A stretch of 16,671 nt of DNA from Candidatus Sabulitectum sp. (lineage in GTDB: Bacteria > Fermentibacterota > Fermentibacteria > Fermentibacterales > JCC-6), in the NCBI GenBank assembly GCA_029934845.1, contig JAOZLN010000017.1, positions 1 to 16,671 of the forward strand, written 5' to 3'. The position numbers and the translations under genes are program-made. The notes below the pieces were generated by a model. The model saw only the letters and a list, made by a program, of their open reading frames with translations, did not search any database and was not told where the DNA came from. Of this stretch, positions 7,043-13,366 are shown one piece after another (the first letter of the stretch is position 1; every line of letters begins with the position of its first letter).

Positions 7043-8407
7043 TCAACTGTTCCGGGAAAGATCTTGAATTTCCGGGGATTCTGTCATTCTCCAGCTCCAG
7101 TTGGAGAATGAGGCACTTGATGGTGTGTTCATTCTTGCGGAGGAATCCAGTTCCTGAATGTCCTGCATGGGGATCACTGCCAGCTCTGAGGAAGAAGAAA
7201 GAGCGATCTGAACCACGGAGCGAACAGAGCTAAAGCCAAGTTTGCCACTGGTAGAAGCGATCCACCCGGCGGTTGTATCATTGTCATGAGTGCCGGTATA
7301 GATCACGCTGGCAGGCTCGATCCGGTCAATGGAGAATTCAGGGTCTTGAAGAGCAAAGTGAAGAACTATCATGCCCGGGAAACCACACTTCTTTCTTAGT
7401 TCATGCACAGACCTGGTGATAAGACCCAGGTCTTCTGCTATAACAGGAAGTGTTCCCAGTTCTTTTTCCATGGCCCTGAACAGATCAATTCCCGGGCCTT
7501 TGACCCATGTGCCATTTATGGCTGTTTTCTCTCCGGCAGGAATCTCCCAGTACTCGGAAAACCCTCTGAAGTGATCTATGCGTACAGCATCATGGAGGTG
7601 CATAGAGGAATTCATGCGCTCTATCCACCAGCGGAAACCTGACTTCGCACAGGCATTCCAGTCGTACACAGGGTTTCCCCATAGCTGGCCGGTCCGGCTG
7701 AAATAGTCCGGAGGAACACCGGCAACAGCAGAAGGTGATCCATTGCTGTCCAGTTTAAAAAGGTCTCTGTTAAAAAATACATCGCATGAATCGTGAGCGG
7801 TGTATATGGGAACATCTCCCAGTATTCTTATCCCCAGTGAATTACAGTATTCCTTTAAGCTCGCCCACTGCAGGTGAAAGAAATACTGGATCATTGCGTG
7901 GATCAGAATAGAATCCGGGTCAGCAGAAGCGGTATTCTTCCAGAGGGTCCATGGCTTTCCGGAATTCATCTCTTTCATTGCTGCAAACCATGCCCACTCT
8001 TTTACCCACGCAATTTTTGAAAAATCCTCAAATCCGGGGATCCCTGCTTTTACACCACGATCGGCAGCAAGATTTAACAGGGCTGTTCTTCCTGAAAGTT
8101 TTCTCCAGGATACAGAAGAGGAAGATTCGATCTTTGCAGAACCAAGTTCAGCCGCAGAGAGCAGCCCATTCCTGAACAGTATTTCTGGAGAGACAAGAAG
8201 AGGATTCCCTGCAAAAGAAGACAGTGCCTGATAAGGGGAATTGGCATACACAGGTTTTGTAAGAGGCAGAACCTGCCACACTGTTACGCCGGAACTGGCC
8301 ATCCAGCGGGCGTGATCAAATGCCTCGGAGCCCATAGTTCCGATACCCCACTTCCCTGGAAGTGATGTGGGATGCAGCAGTATTCCTGTTTCACCTTCAA
8401 ACAGCAT
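7043..8407 (-). CDS. malQ: 4-alpha-glucanotransferase (amylomaltase, GH77)
   Basis: A 454-residue cytoplasmic enzyme that transfers 4-alpha-glucan segments between maltodextrins, for maltose or glycogen metabolism. The ATG at 8407 is chosen because TGGAG sits five bases upstream and the family's usual N-terminus, ETGILLHPTSLPGKWGIG, follows at once; the frame is open to 8575, but that part contains the promoter and leader hairpin. GH77 catalytic residues are present: Asp278 (RIDHFRG), Glu325 (AEDLG) and Asp375 (THDND). The family C-terminal block ending in ARMNTP and NWSWRM is also present. The protein is somewhat short for the family; the segment between GWIAS and VIPMQD appears reduced. No other glycogen or maltose gene is adjacent. 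An in-frame ATG at 8506 after GGGGAAAA is a less likely alternative start. Confidence 0.92.
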   Translation of the reverse strand: MLFEGETGILLHPTSLPGKWGIGTMGSEAFDHARWMASSGVTVWQVLPLTKPVYANSPYQALSSFAGNPLLVSPEILFRNGLLSAAELGSAKIESSSSVSWRKLSGRTALLNLAADRGVKAGIPGFEDFSKIAWVKEWAWFAAMKEMNSGKPWTLWKNTASADPDSILIHAMIQYFFHLQWASLKEYCNSLGIRILGDVPIYTAHDSCDVFFNRDLFKLDSNGSPSAVAGVPPDYFSRTGQLWGNPVYDWNACAKSGFRWWIERMNSSMHLHDAVRIDHFRGFSEYWEIPAGEKTAINGTWVKGPGIDLFRAMEKELGTLPVIAEDLGLITRSVHELRKKCGFPGMIVLHFALQDPEFSIDRIEPASVIYTGTHDNDTTAGWIASTSGKLGFSSVRSVVQIALSSSSELAVIPMQDIQELDSSARMNTPSSASFSNWSWRMTESPEIQDLSRNS

Positions 8408-8447
8408 TTTTCTCCATTCCTGTGGTGGGAAAATACTGTATAACACA

Positions 8448-8477
8448 CAGTGCCCGCCACCGAAGTGGCAGGCACTG
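8448..8477 (-). promoter_or_regulatory. UUCG-capped hairpin in the malQ leader
   Basis: In the malQ mRNA, CAGUGCCUGCCAC pairs over 13 base pairs (one G-U) with GUGGCGGGCACUG around a UUCG tetraloop closed by C-G, a very stable arrangement. It starts about 60 bases after the predicted transcription start and ends 40 bases before the ATG. No U-tract follows, so it is not a standard terminator; an mRNA-stabilising or regulatory role is inferred. Confidence 0.65.
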
Positions 8478-8546
8478 ATAAGGAAGGAAGGTATCAGAGA
8501 GTCCATTTTTCCCCGCACGCTATTGCTGGATCTCACTGACGGAAAC

Positions 8547-8575
8547 AGTATACATATACGCTGCCGTAATGTCAA
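8547..8575 (-). promoter_or_regulatory. Near-consensus sigma70 promoter of malQ
   Basis: On the minus strand TTGACA (8570-8575, perfect) and TATACT (8547-8552, 5 of 6) are exactly 17 bases apart. Transcription should start near 8540, giving a leader of about 130 bases. The -35 box includes the TTG that would be the most upstream possible malQ start, which excludes that start. Confidence 0.75.
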
Positions 8576-8642
8576 GCCATATATATATAATACAGAGAAT
8601 GGTGATTAACCACCTGAATAACAACCAGTTACTAAGATATGA

Positions 8643-9860
8643 TCAGTTTTTTGTATTGGGCTTCCAGGTAATATCAAGATTGGAAGGGATTACGGGAAAG
8701 TGCACAAACGAGCGAATTGTTGTGTAATTAAGAGGGTTCAGGTCGCGTCTCTTGAAAAGGTCTTCAACGATCTCTCCATAGTTTTCCACACCGTCAAGAG
8801 TGTTTTGTTCTATTGTGGGTTTGATCTCAAATCCCGGTTCAATCGGCAGGATCGATCTGGACAGATCAATGAGTTGTTCGTTGTAGGCATCAGATTCTTC
8901 CAGAATAGAAGATACTACCCGCGGAGAGAACTCAGAGTTCCCTGCAAAACTGGATGGCACGATAATATCCATCACAGCCAGGTGGCATGGGGTTATTACC
9001 TTTGCCGATGTTGAACTGTCCTCATCCATTACAAACCCGTCAAGATCTATGATCTCAGCAAACACCAGATCCATCAGGCCTGCATTTCCTGTTTCCAGAG
9101 GGAAAATTTCTTCCACGCTTTCAACGAACCTTCCGCTAGAAGTAATACTTGGCAGAGAACAGTTGCAGAAAGGAGTGTAATAAGGCAGTTTGTTGCCATT
9201 CTCGGGCTTAACAAGAGGTTTGCTTACCGGAGAATGCGGCTGCCCTTCAAATTCTGTAAATACCCTTGGGCGAACGTAGAACCACGGAATATCAGGTCGA
9301 TTTCGTCTGAGCCCGAAAGAACCTTTCAACAGAGTTAGTTTCCAGTCTGTAGGGGAATCCGTTGGTTCAAAAAGTGATATCGTTAATCTTGTTCGCGTTT
9401 CAAGGCCGTAAAGGAATCTGTTGCCAGTGAATGCAAGTTTTCGATGATCCAGTGATGCCTGGCTGGAGCCTTCATCGGAGTATGCAAGAAGCATCATTTC
9501 CATGCTGGGCCGGTCTCCTGCGTGCAGTTCGACCAGGTCTTCAAACAGGTTGAAATTCTTTTCAGCCGCAGAAAGCAGCGAGTCAACAACTCCCTGTCTG
9601 GAAGCGGCCCGGAGAAATCCTTTGAAAGCAGCTTTGCGAGGAATATGCCTTACAGACAGAAAACAGTCATCAAGCTCATGAAGCTTGAATATGTTCCATC
9701 CTATCATTCGATCTATTCCAAGAGTTTTATACACATCACGGGGCTGCTCCAGCTTTCCCGGTAGCGCCTGCAGTATATCAGTGACGGCATTTTTAAGACC
9801 GGTAAGACATTCCTGGGCCTGCTCGCCAAGCAATGATGATTTCAAGTAAACCTCTTTCAT
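8643..9860 (-). CDS. Protein of unknown family, possible N-terminal DNA-binding region
   Basis: About 405 residues; I do not recognise the family. No signal peptide or membrane segment remains once the start is placed at ATG 9860 (the frame is open to 9926). That ATG lacks a ribosome binding site, whereas a TTG at 9845 has AAGAGG five bases upstream and may be the true start. The first part is helical (LTGLKNAVTDILQALPGKL), followed by YKTLGIDRMIGWNIFKL and an AAFKGFLRAASRQGV segment; this resembles the layout of helix-turn-helix regulators, but I see no certain motif. The rest is mixed alpha/beta, with a double-cysteine CNC segment. It is divergent from the lipoprotein gene at 9964. Cytoplasmic location and a regulatory role are inferences only. 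Confidence 0.75.
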   Translation of the reverse strand: MKEVYLKSSLLGEQAQECLTGLKNAVTDILQALPGKLEQPRDVYKTLGIDRMIGWNIFKLHELDDCFLSVRHIPRKAAFKGFLRAASRQGVVDSLLSAAEKNFNLFEDLVELHAGDRPSMEMMLLAYSDEGSSQASLDHRKLAFTGNRFLYGLETRTRLTISLFEPTDSPTDWKLTLLKGSFGLRRNRPDIPWFYVRPRVFTEFEGQPHSPVSKPLVKPENGNKLPYYTPFCNCSLPSITSSGRFVESVEEIFPLETGNAGLMDLVFAEIIDLDGFVMDEDSSTSAKVITPCHLAVMDIIVPSSFAGNSEFSPRVVSSILEESDAYNEQLIDLSRSILPIEPGFEIKPTIEQNTLDGVENYGEIVEDLFKRRDLNPLNYTTIRSFVHFPVIPSNLDITWKPNTKN

Positions 9861-9928
9861 TAAGAAGGTAAGATAGTATATATATAAGCAAAGTGCCACC
9901 GCAGTATAAAGCTGGAGTTGGAGCATAC

Positions 9929-9957
9929 TTGCACTTTCGGTAAGTCTACATCATATT
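9929..9957 (+). promoter_or_regulatory. Possible promoter giving a leaderless lipoprotein mRNA
   Basis: TTGCAC and CATATT are 17 bases apart, matching 3 and 4 of 6 consensus bases. The -10 box ends six bases before the ATG at 9964, and no Shine-Dalgarno precedes that ATG. Together these would fit a leaderless transcript, but the boxes are weak. Confidence 0.3.
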
Positions 9958-9963
9958 TATTAG

Positions 9964-10788
9964 ATGAGAAACACTAGAGAAACGCTATTTATCTCAATTC
10001 TTCTGATCACGGCATCTGGATGCGCAACCAGAGACAATTCCGATTTCCAGCAGTTTCATATACAATCAACCATTCTTGCAGAGGAAACCGCGGCAAAGCT
10101 GGGGTCTGTAAGGGAAATTGTAGAGATCAATCTGGTTGAAGCAATAGCCGAAGGCAACGCACAGTTGCTGGAAGACCTTGTTCTTCAGCACGAGAGCACT
10201 TTTGTTCTTGCCTCCGACTCAATCTCTATTTCGGCAGGGCTTGCAAGAGCACACAGAGAAGTGGAGGAAACTGCCTTTGCCCTGGGTCTCTACTCTTTGC
10301 TTCTAACAGAAATAACCGAATCACAGAGCATTGCTTATGAACTTAATTCTTTGACAGTGCCCGGTGCAGATCTGCTTACCGCTTTGATCGCCACTCTTGT
10401 TGAACACGGAACCACAGAGTACGACGCCCGGAAAGCGGGCTGTGCAATGAACGCTGCTTCGCCTGCTGTTGAATCAATATCAGAGGCAATGGCAGAACAA
10501 ACCGAGGCATGGGCCAATGCGGTTCAGGCTGCATATTCAGACATGTCTGCAAGAAGACAAAGAATTATCACAGGTGACGGATATCCCGCAGAAGCCGTTA
10601 TAGAGCTTTTGGAACTGAATAGGCAGGTTACAGCACTTCTTGGGGAAATTGAAATCATCCATGATGCCTGGCTGATAATTCCAGCCATTCACAACGAGCT
10701 GATCAGCTCGCTGACAGACACCTCAGTTTCCGCCACTTTAAGGATCCTTGCAGAAAGAATGAATCAGCTCAGAGAGGAAGAACTGTGA
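9964..10788 (+). CDS. Predicted lipoprotein, alpha-helical, unknown function
   Basis: A 274-residue protein. The N-terminus MRNTRETLFISILLITASGC has a positively charged start, a hydrophobic core and a lipobox-like ASGC, so Cys20 is the probable lipidation site; the -3 residue is alanine rather than the usual leucine. The mature part is almost entirely helical, rich in alanine, glutamate and leucine, with heptad-like stretches and no recognisable catalytic motif. It should be anchored in the envelope facing the periplasm or outer surface. No ribosome binding site precedes the ATG. Its last four bases overlap the start of the next gene, so the two products probably act together. The family is not recognised. 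Confidence 0.82.
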   Translation: MRNTRETLFISILLITASGCATRDNSDFQQFHIQSTILAEETAAKLGSVREIVEINLVEAIAEGNAQLLEDLVLQHESTFVLASDSISISAGLARAHREVEETAFALGLYSLLLTEITESQSIAYELNSLTVPGADLLTALIATLVEHGTTEYDARKAGCAMNAASPAVESISEAMAEQTEAWANAVQAAYSDMSARRQRIITGDGYPAEAVIELLELNRQVTALLGEIEIIHDAWLIIPAIHNELISSLTDTSVSATLRILAERMNQLREEEL

Positions 10789-11111
10789 GAAGAATGCTGC
10801 TGAACCACCTTTTCGATATCATTGCTTCACTGCGAAGAATCGAGATCAGTCTGATAAACCAGCATCAGCTGGAAAAAGCGGAAGAGGTAAGGGCTGCAAA
10901 CAGAGCCTTCTCCAGTTTCAGAGACAAACTGATAACAGCTCAGCTTTCAGAAGCAACCGTAAAACTTGCCAATGCAACTGACAGCCTGCAGACAACATCA
11001 AACGAGCTGCACAATTATCTTAGCGTAAAAGAAGCTGCAAACAGAAAAATTGAAGCCATTCTTGGTAATCTGCCTGTGGCGCTGGCCTTGTTGAACAGCC
11101 TTACTGATTAA
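10785..11111 (+). CDS. Small helical protein coupled to the lipoprotein
   Basis: A 108-residue protein starting at GTG 10785, which overlaps the upstream stop in GTGA. GAGG seven bases before the GTG supports this start; an ATG at 10794 is an alternative. There is no signal peptide or clear membrane segment. The sequence consists of amphipathic helices (SLRRIEISLINQHQLEKAEE, then ANATDSLQTTSNELHNYL), likely coiled coil. Its 3' end overlaps the convergent membrane-protein gene by 11 bases. Strict coupling suggests a complex or shared process with the lipoprotein, though the two would sit in different compartments unless this protein is exported by an unseen route. Function is unknown. Confidence 0.75.
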   Translation: MRRMLLNHLFDIIASLRRIEISLINQHQLEKAEEVRAANRAFSSFRDKLITAQLSEATVKLANATDSLQTTSNELHNYLSVKEAANRKIEAILGNLPVALALLNSLTD

Positions 11112-11373
11112 GCAGAAATGCCCCTGTAATGGCCAGAATCAGTGCACAGAGCATGCTTATAATGTAGCCTTTGTGAAATTCACCCACGTCACCTGTTTCC
11201 TCTACAGTGAGTTCCCGGTATTTAGACATATAGGTGAACCACTTCAGCCTTAAGAGGAACCAGTTGATCTTCACCCCTTTTGAAGACAGATAATTTACGA
11301 TCCGGATCATGTTGTAGATGCCGAAGAAAGCGGAAACAAGCCCAAGCAACAGGAAAATCTTACCCGGTTCCAT
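11101..11373 (-). CDS. Small two-helix membrane protein, unknown function
   Basis: A 90-residue protein. AGAGGAG lies just before the ATG at 11373. Residues about 5-25 (IFLLLGLVSAFFGIYNMIRI) and 70-88 (YIISMLCALILAITGAFLL) are hydrophobic enough to span the inner membrane. The connecting part, including INWFLLRLKWFTYMSKYREL and then TVEETGDVG, is basic then acidic and probably cytoplasmic. It overlaps the convergent gene at 10785-11111 by 11 bases. I recognise no family or enzyme motif. Confidence 0.75.
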   Translation of the reverse strand: MEPGKIFLLLGLVSAFFGIYNMIRIVNYLSSKGVKINWFLLRLKWFTYMSKYRELTVEETGDVGEFHKGYIISMLCALILAITGAFLLNQ

Positions 11374-11672
11374 AAATCTCCTCTCTGCTGAATTCTCTTA
11401 AAGATAACAGGATAGCACCCGCACGCGGGAATCAGGTGTTCTTAAAGAAATTATACTAATAAGCATATAAAAGTATGACCTGACAGAGATATGGATATGC
11501 AATCGGAGACTTTTCCATACTTCCAGTGAATATTGATATTTGCGAGCGGTGTTATACCAAATAACATATAAGATGTCGAAATTTGCTCGGTTTTTCTCAG
11601 GGTATGTAGATTTCAGGAAAAAACAATATGAAAAACAATATAATATTGCTGAAAATAGCGAACCTGGCATGA
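11374..11672. other. AT-rich intergenic spacer upstream of the hip genes
   Basis: About 300 bases without a convincing gene, clearly richer in A and T than the flanking genes. It contains a short GC-rich patch near 11417-11428 (CCCGC and GCGGG two bases apart) that is not followed by a T-tract, and repeat elements near 11618-11648. One open frame on the minus strand (11398-11697) has no ribosome binding site and an unnatural composition. The higher AT content fits the edge of a horizontally acquired toxin-antitoxin module, but this is inference. Confidence 0.5.
11618..11648. repeat. Direct repeat plus palindrome upstream of the hip promoter
   Basis: AAAAACAATAT occurs twice in tandem, separated by one G (copies ending at 11629 and 11641). 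The second copy runs into CAATAT-A-ATATTG (11636-11648), a perfect palindrome with an odd centre. This is a plausible binding site for a small regulator such as HipB, though AT-rich sequence yields such patterns by chance. Confidence 0.4.
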
Positions 11673-11706
11673 ATATCTTGCTATAGTATATTGACAAGGA
11701 TATAAA
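11673..11706 (+). promoter_or_regulatory. Promoter of the hip genes with overlapping dyad operator
   Basis: TTGCTA (11678-11683) and TATAAA (11701-11706) are 17 bases apart, matching 4 and 5 of 6 consensus bases. An inverted repeat, ATATCTTG (11673-11680) and CAAGGATAT (11695-11703), covers both boxes. Its TATC...GATA ends recall the TATCC-N8-GGATA operators of Escherichia coli HipB, though with wider spacing. The sequence therefore suggests repression by the HipB-like product encoded at the end of the operon. Confidence 0.5.
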
Positions 11707-11725
11707 AATCAGTGAGGAGGGGTTG

Positions 11726-12043
11726 ATGATGTTGAAGGAACTAACAGTGATGTTCGGGAAAAAGAAGGCTGGAACGCTAAGTAGAGATCTGAACGGTTAC
11801 TACTTTTCCTATTACGGGGAATACATCAGATCGGGAATCCCAATCTCTGCTTCTCTCCCGTTTCAGGTTGAAAAATATCACTCTCAGACCCTCTTTCCAT
11901 TCTTTCAGGGGCTTCTGCCTGAAGGCTGGTATAACGACATCGTCTGCGGCAAACTGAAACTGGACAGGGATGACTGGTTTGGAATACTGGCCAGCAGCTG
12001 CAGTGACTGCATCGGAGCGGTGTGGATAAGGAATGAATCATGA
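11726..12043 (+). CDS. hipS: HipS-like protein: separate HipA N-terminal subdomain
   Basis: About 105 residues, matching only the N-terminal subdomain of HipA kinases. The strand-rich start LKELTVMFGKKKAGTLSRDL and the hallmark FPFFQGLLPEGWYNDI are visible. In split-HipA (HipBST) systems of E. coli O127 this small protein, HipS, is the antitoxin that neutralises the kinase. A GGAGG site at 11716-11720 serves ATG 11726 or ATG 11729; a TTG at 11723 is too close. The stop overlaps the kinase start in ATGA. Its antitoxin role is inferred from the family. It is the first gene of the operon, directly behind the proposed operator and promoter. Confidence 0.85.
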   Translation: MMLKELTVMFGKKKAGTLSRDLNGYYFSYYGEYIRSGIPISASLPFQVEKYHSQTLFPFFQGLLPEGWYNDIVCGKLKLDRDDWFGILASSCSDCIGAVWIRNES

Positions 12044-12957
12044 AGGCATGTCCCGGTTGCGGAAAGCCTTCAGACAGATGGCATCCAACCTGCCTCCGGA
12101 AATTGTTTGGTGTACCGCGGGTACCTGATATCTCAGGTATTTATGGAAGTAATCTTGCAGAACTTGCTCAGGGATCTGCAGGAAGACTTTCGATCCCGGG
12201 TGTTCAGACCAAGCTTTCTGTAAGAGTTGAGAAAGGAAGGGTTGTTCCTGCTGCAGTAAATGGAACCCACATCCTTAAGCCACCTGTTCCACAGTGGCCG
12301 GAAATGCCTCAGAATGAGAATCTGATCATGTCTCTTGCAGCTGTTGCAGGTATAGAGATTCCTCCCCATGGGGTTCTGACCAACAAAGCAGAAGAGAAAT
12401 TCTACATTGTGAAAAGGTTTGACCGCAGGGGTCAAGCTACCCGGATACATGTGGAGGATTTTTGTCAGGCCGGGGATGTTCCAAGGGACATGAAGTACAG
12501 AAGATCTGCGGAGTTCTGCGGGAAGCTGATCAACAGAATTGCATCTTTCCCAAGGATCGAGGTGCAGAAGTTCTTCAGGCTTATCCTCTTCAATTTTCTT
12601 GTGGGGAATGGAGACGCGCACCTGAAGAACTACAGTTTTATATACAGCAGGCAGAGAACAGCTCTTTCTCCAGCATATGATCTTGTTGCATCCTCTCTTC
12701 TGGTCCCCACAGAGACCCAGTCTGCCATCCCCATAAACGGCAGGGATAATAGACTTAGACTGAAAGACTTCAAGGCGCTGGGAGGAAACATGAAGATCCC
12801 TTCAGAGATTGTTTTTAAAAGTGTTCAGCATTTGTTGAAAAGTGTTCCTGATCTTATGGGTTTAATAGAAATAGCGGAGTTCAGCAGTGATATGAAAAGT
12901 GCCCTTGCAGAACTTGTTGATACAAGAGCTTCCACCCTTGCTGGAGGAGGAGCATGA
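12040..12957 (+). CDS. hipT: HipT-like serine/threonine kinase toxin (split HipA core)
   Basis: A 305-residue kinase lacking the N-terminal subdomain that the preceding gene supplies. It opens with a Cys-rich segment, CPGCG...HPTC, typical of this group. Visible kinase elements are the glycine-rich loop SIPGVQ (51-56), the ATP lysine Lys80 in HILKP, Glu93 in QNENL, the catalytic GNGDAHLKN (Asp192) and the metal-binding Asp214 in PAYDL. All look intact, so it should be active. Known HipA and HipT kinases phosphorylate aminoacyl-tRNA synthetases (GltX, TrpS) and arrest translation; the target here cannot be read from sequence. ATGA overlaps join it to hipS and hipB. Ser51 in the loop could be an autophosphorylation site, as in known HipT proteins, but the second loop serine is replaced by proline. 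Confidence 0.88.
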   Translation: MKACPGCGKPSDRWHPTCLRKLFGVPRVPDISGIYGSNLAELAQGSAGRLSIPGVQTKLSVRVEKGRVVPAAVNGTHILKPPVPQWPEMPQNENLIMSLAAVAGIEIPPHGVLTNKAEEKFYIVKRFDRRGQATRIHVEDFCQAGDVPRDMKYRRSAEFCGKLINRIASFPRIEVQKFFRLILFNFLVGNGDAHLKNYSFIYSRQRTALSPAYDLVASSLLVPTETQSAIPINGRDNRLRLKDFKALGGNMKIPSEIVFKSVQHLLKSVPDLMGLIEIAEFSSDMKSALAELVDTRASTLAGGGA

Positions 12958-13172
12958 ACAGCAGAGTAAATGATCTTTCTTCAACTGTGAAGCAGCTAAG
13001 GAAAGAAGCAGGCATTACCCAGAAGCAACTTGCAGAGTATTCCGGTGTCGGGCTTGCTCTGGTGAGGAAGATCGAACAGGGTGGTACCACAATGAGGGTT
13101 GATAAAGTCAACCGTATTCTTGCGCTTTTCAATTACGCGCTGGTTGCTTTGCCTGCAGAAGATAACAGCTGA
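12954..13172 (+). CDS. hipB: HipB-like XRE helix-turn-helix antitoxin/repressor
   Basis: A 72-residue XRE-family protein: VKQLRKEAGITQKQLAEYSG and VGLALVRKIEQGG form the helix-turn-helix. GGAGGAG lies upstream within the end of hipT, and the ATG overlaps the hipT stop in ATGA. In HipBA and HipBST systems the HipB protein binds operators over the promoter and associates with the kinase. Here it is last in the operon, whereas in E. coli hipBA and hipBST it comes first. Its short length and MRVDKVNRILALFNYALVAL tail fit the HipB group. Autorepression through the dyad at 11673-11703 is inferred. Confidence 0.9.
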   Translation: MNSRVNDLSSTVKQLRKEAGITQKQLAEYSGVGLALVRKIEQGGTTMRVDKVNRILALFNYALVALPAEDNS

Positions 13173-13248
13173 CAGATTCTTTGCAGATCGATCAGGGGCA
13201 GTTATGAAAAAGAAAACATCTGGTTCCTGTTTCCGGAACATTTCAAAT

Positions 13249-13298
13249 TCAGTTCACAGAGCATGTTCGGTGATATCAGCCTTTCTTTAGTGAACTGA
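13249..13298. repeat. Inverted repeat downstream of the hip genes
   Basis: TCAGTTCAC (13249-13257) and GTGAACTGA (13290-13298) are perfect 9-base inverted copies with 32 bases between them. No T-tract follows, so this is not a clear terminator. The surrounding 194-base gap (13173-13366) holds no gene or promoter I can name. Confidence 0.4.
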
Positions 13299-13366
13299 CT
13301 GAAGTATTCTTACTGCTGGGCAGATCAAAATAGCTAAGTGATTCAATTCCTGGTGGGAGGAATGAA

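Noticed and set aside
8408..8575. N-terminal extension of malQ to 8575
   Set aside because: That start codon is the TTG of a perfect -35 box, and the extension includes the promoter and the leader hairpin; the family N-terminus begins at 8407.
8578..9890. TATATATA tracts on both sides of the unknown 400-residue gene (near 8581-8590 and 9876-9887)
   Set aside because: Short simple AT tracts in intergenic DNA; no target duplication or inverted repeat supports a mobile element.
11398..11697. 99-residue open frame on the minus strand in the AT-rich spacer
   Set aside because: No ribosome binding site, implausible composition, and it covers the hip promoter and repeats.
5571..12957. Functional link between trpB2 and a HipT kinase that in E. 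coli targets tryptophanyl-tRNA synthetase
   Set aside because: The genes are about 5 kb apart with unrelated genes between them, and the target of this kinase is unknown.
13204..13290. Small open frame MKKKTSGSCF... downstream of hipB
   Set aside because: It has 28 codons, only a weak upstream G-run and no recognisable product; it is better read as non-coding.
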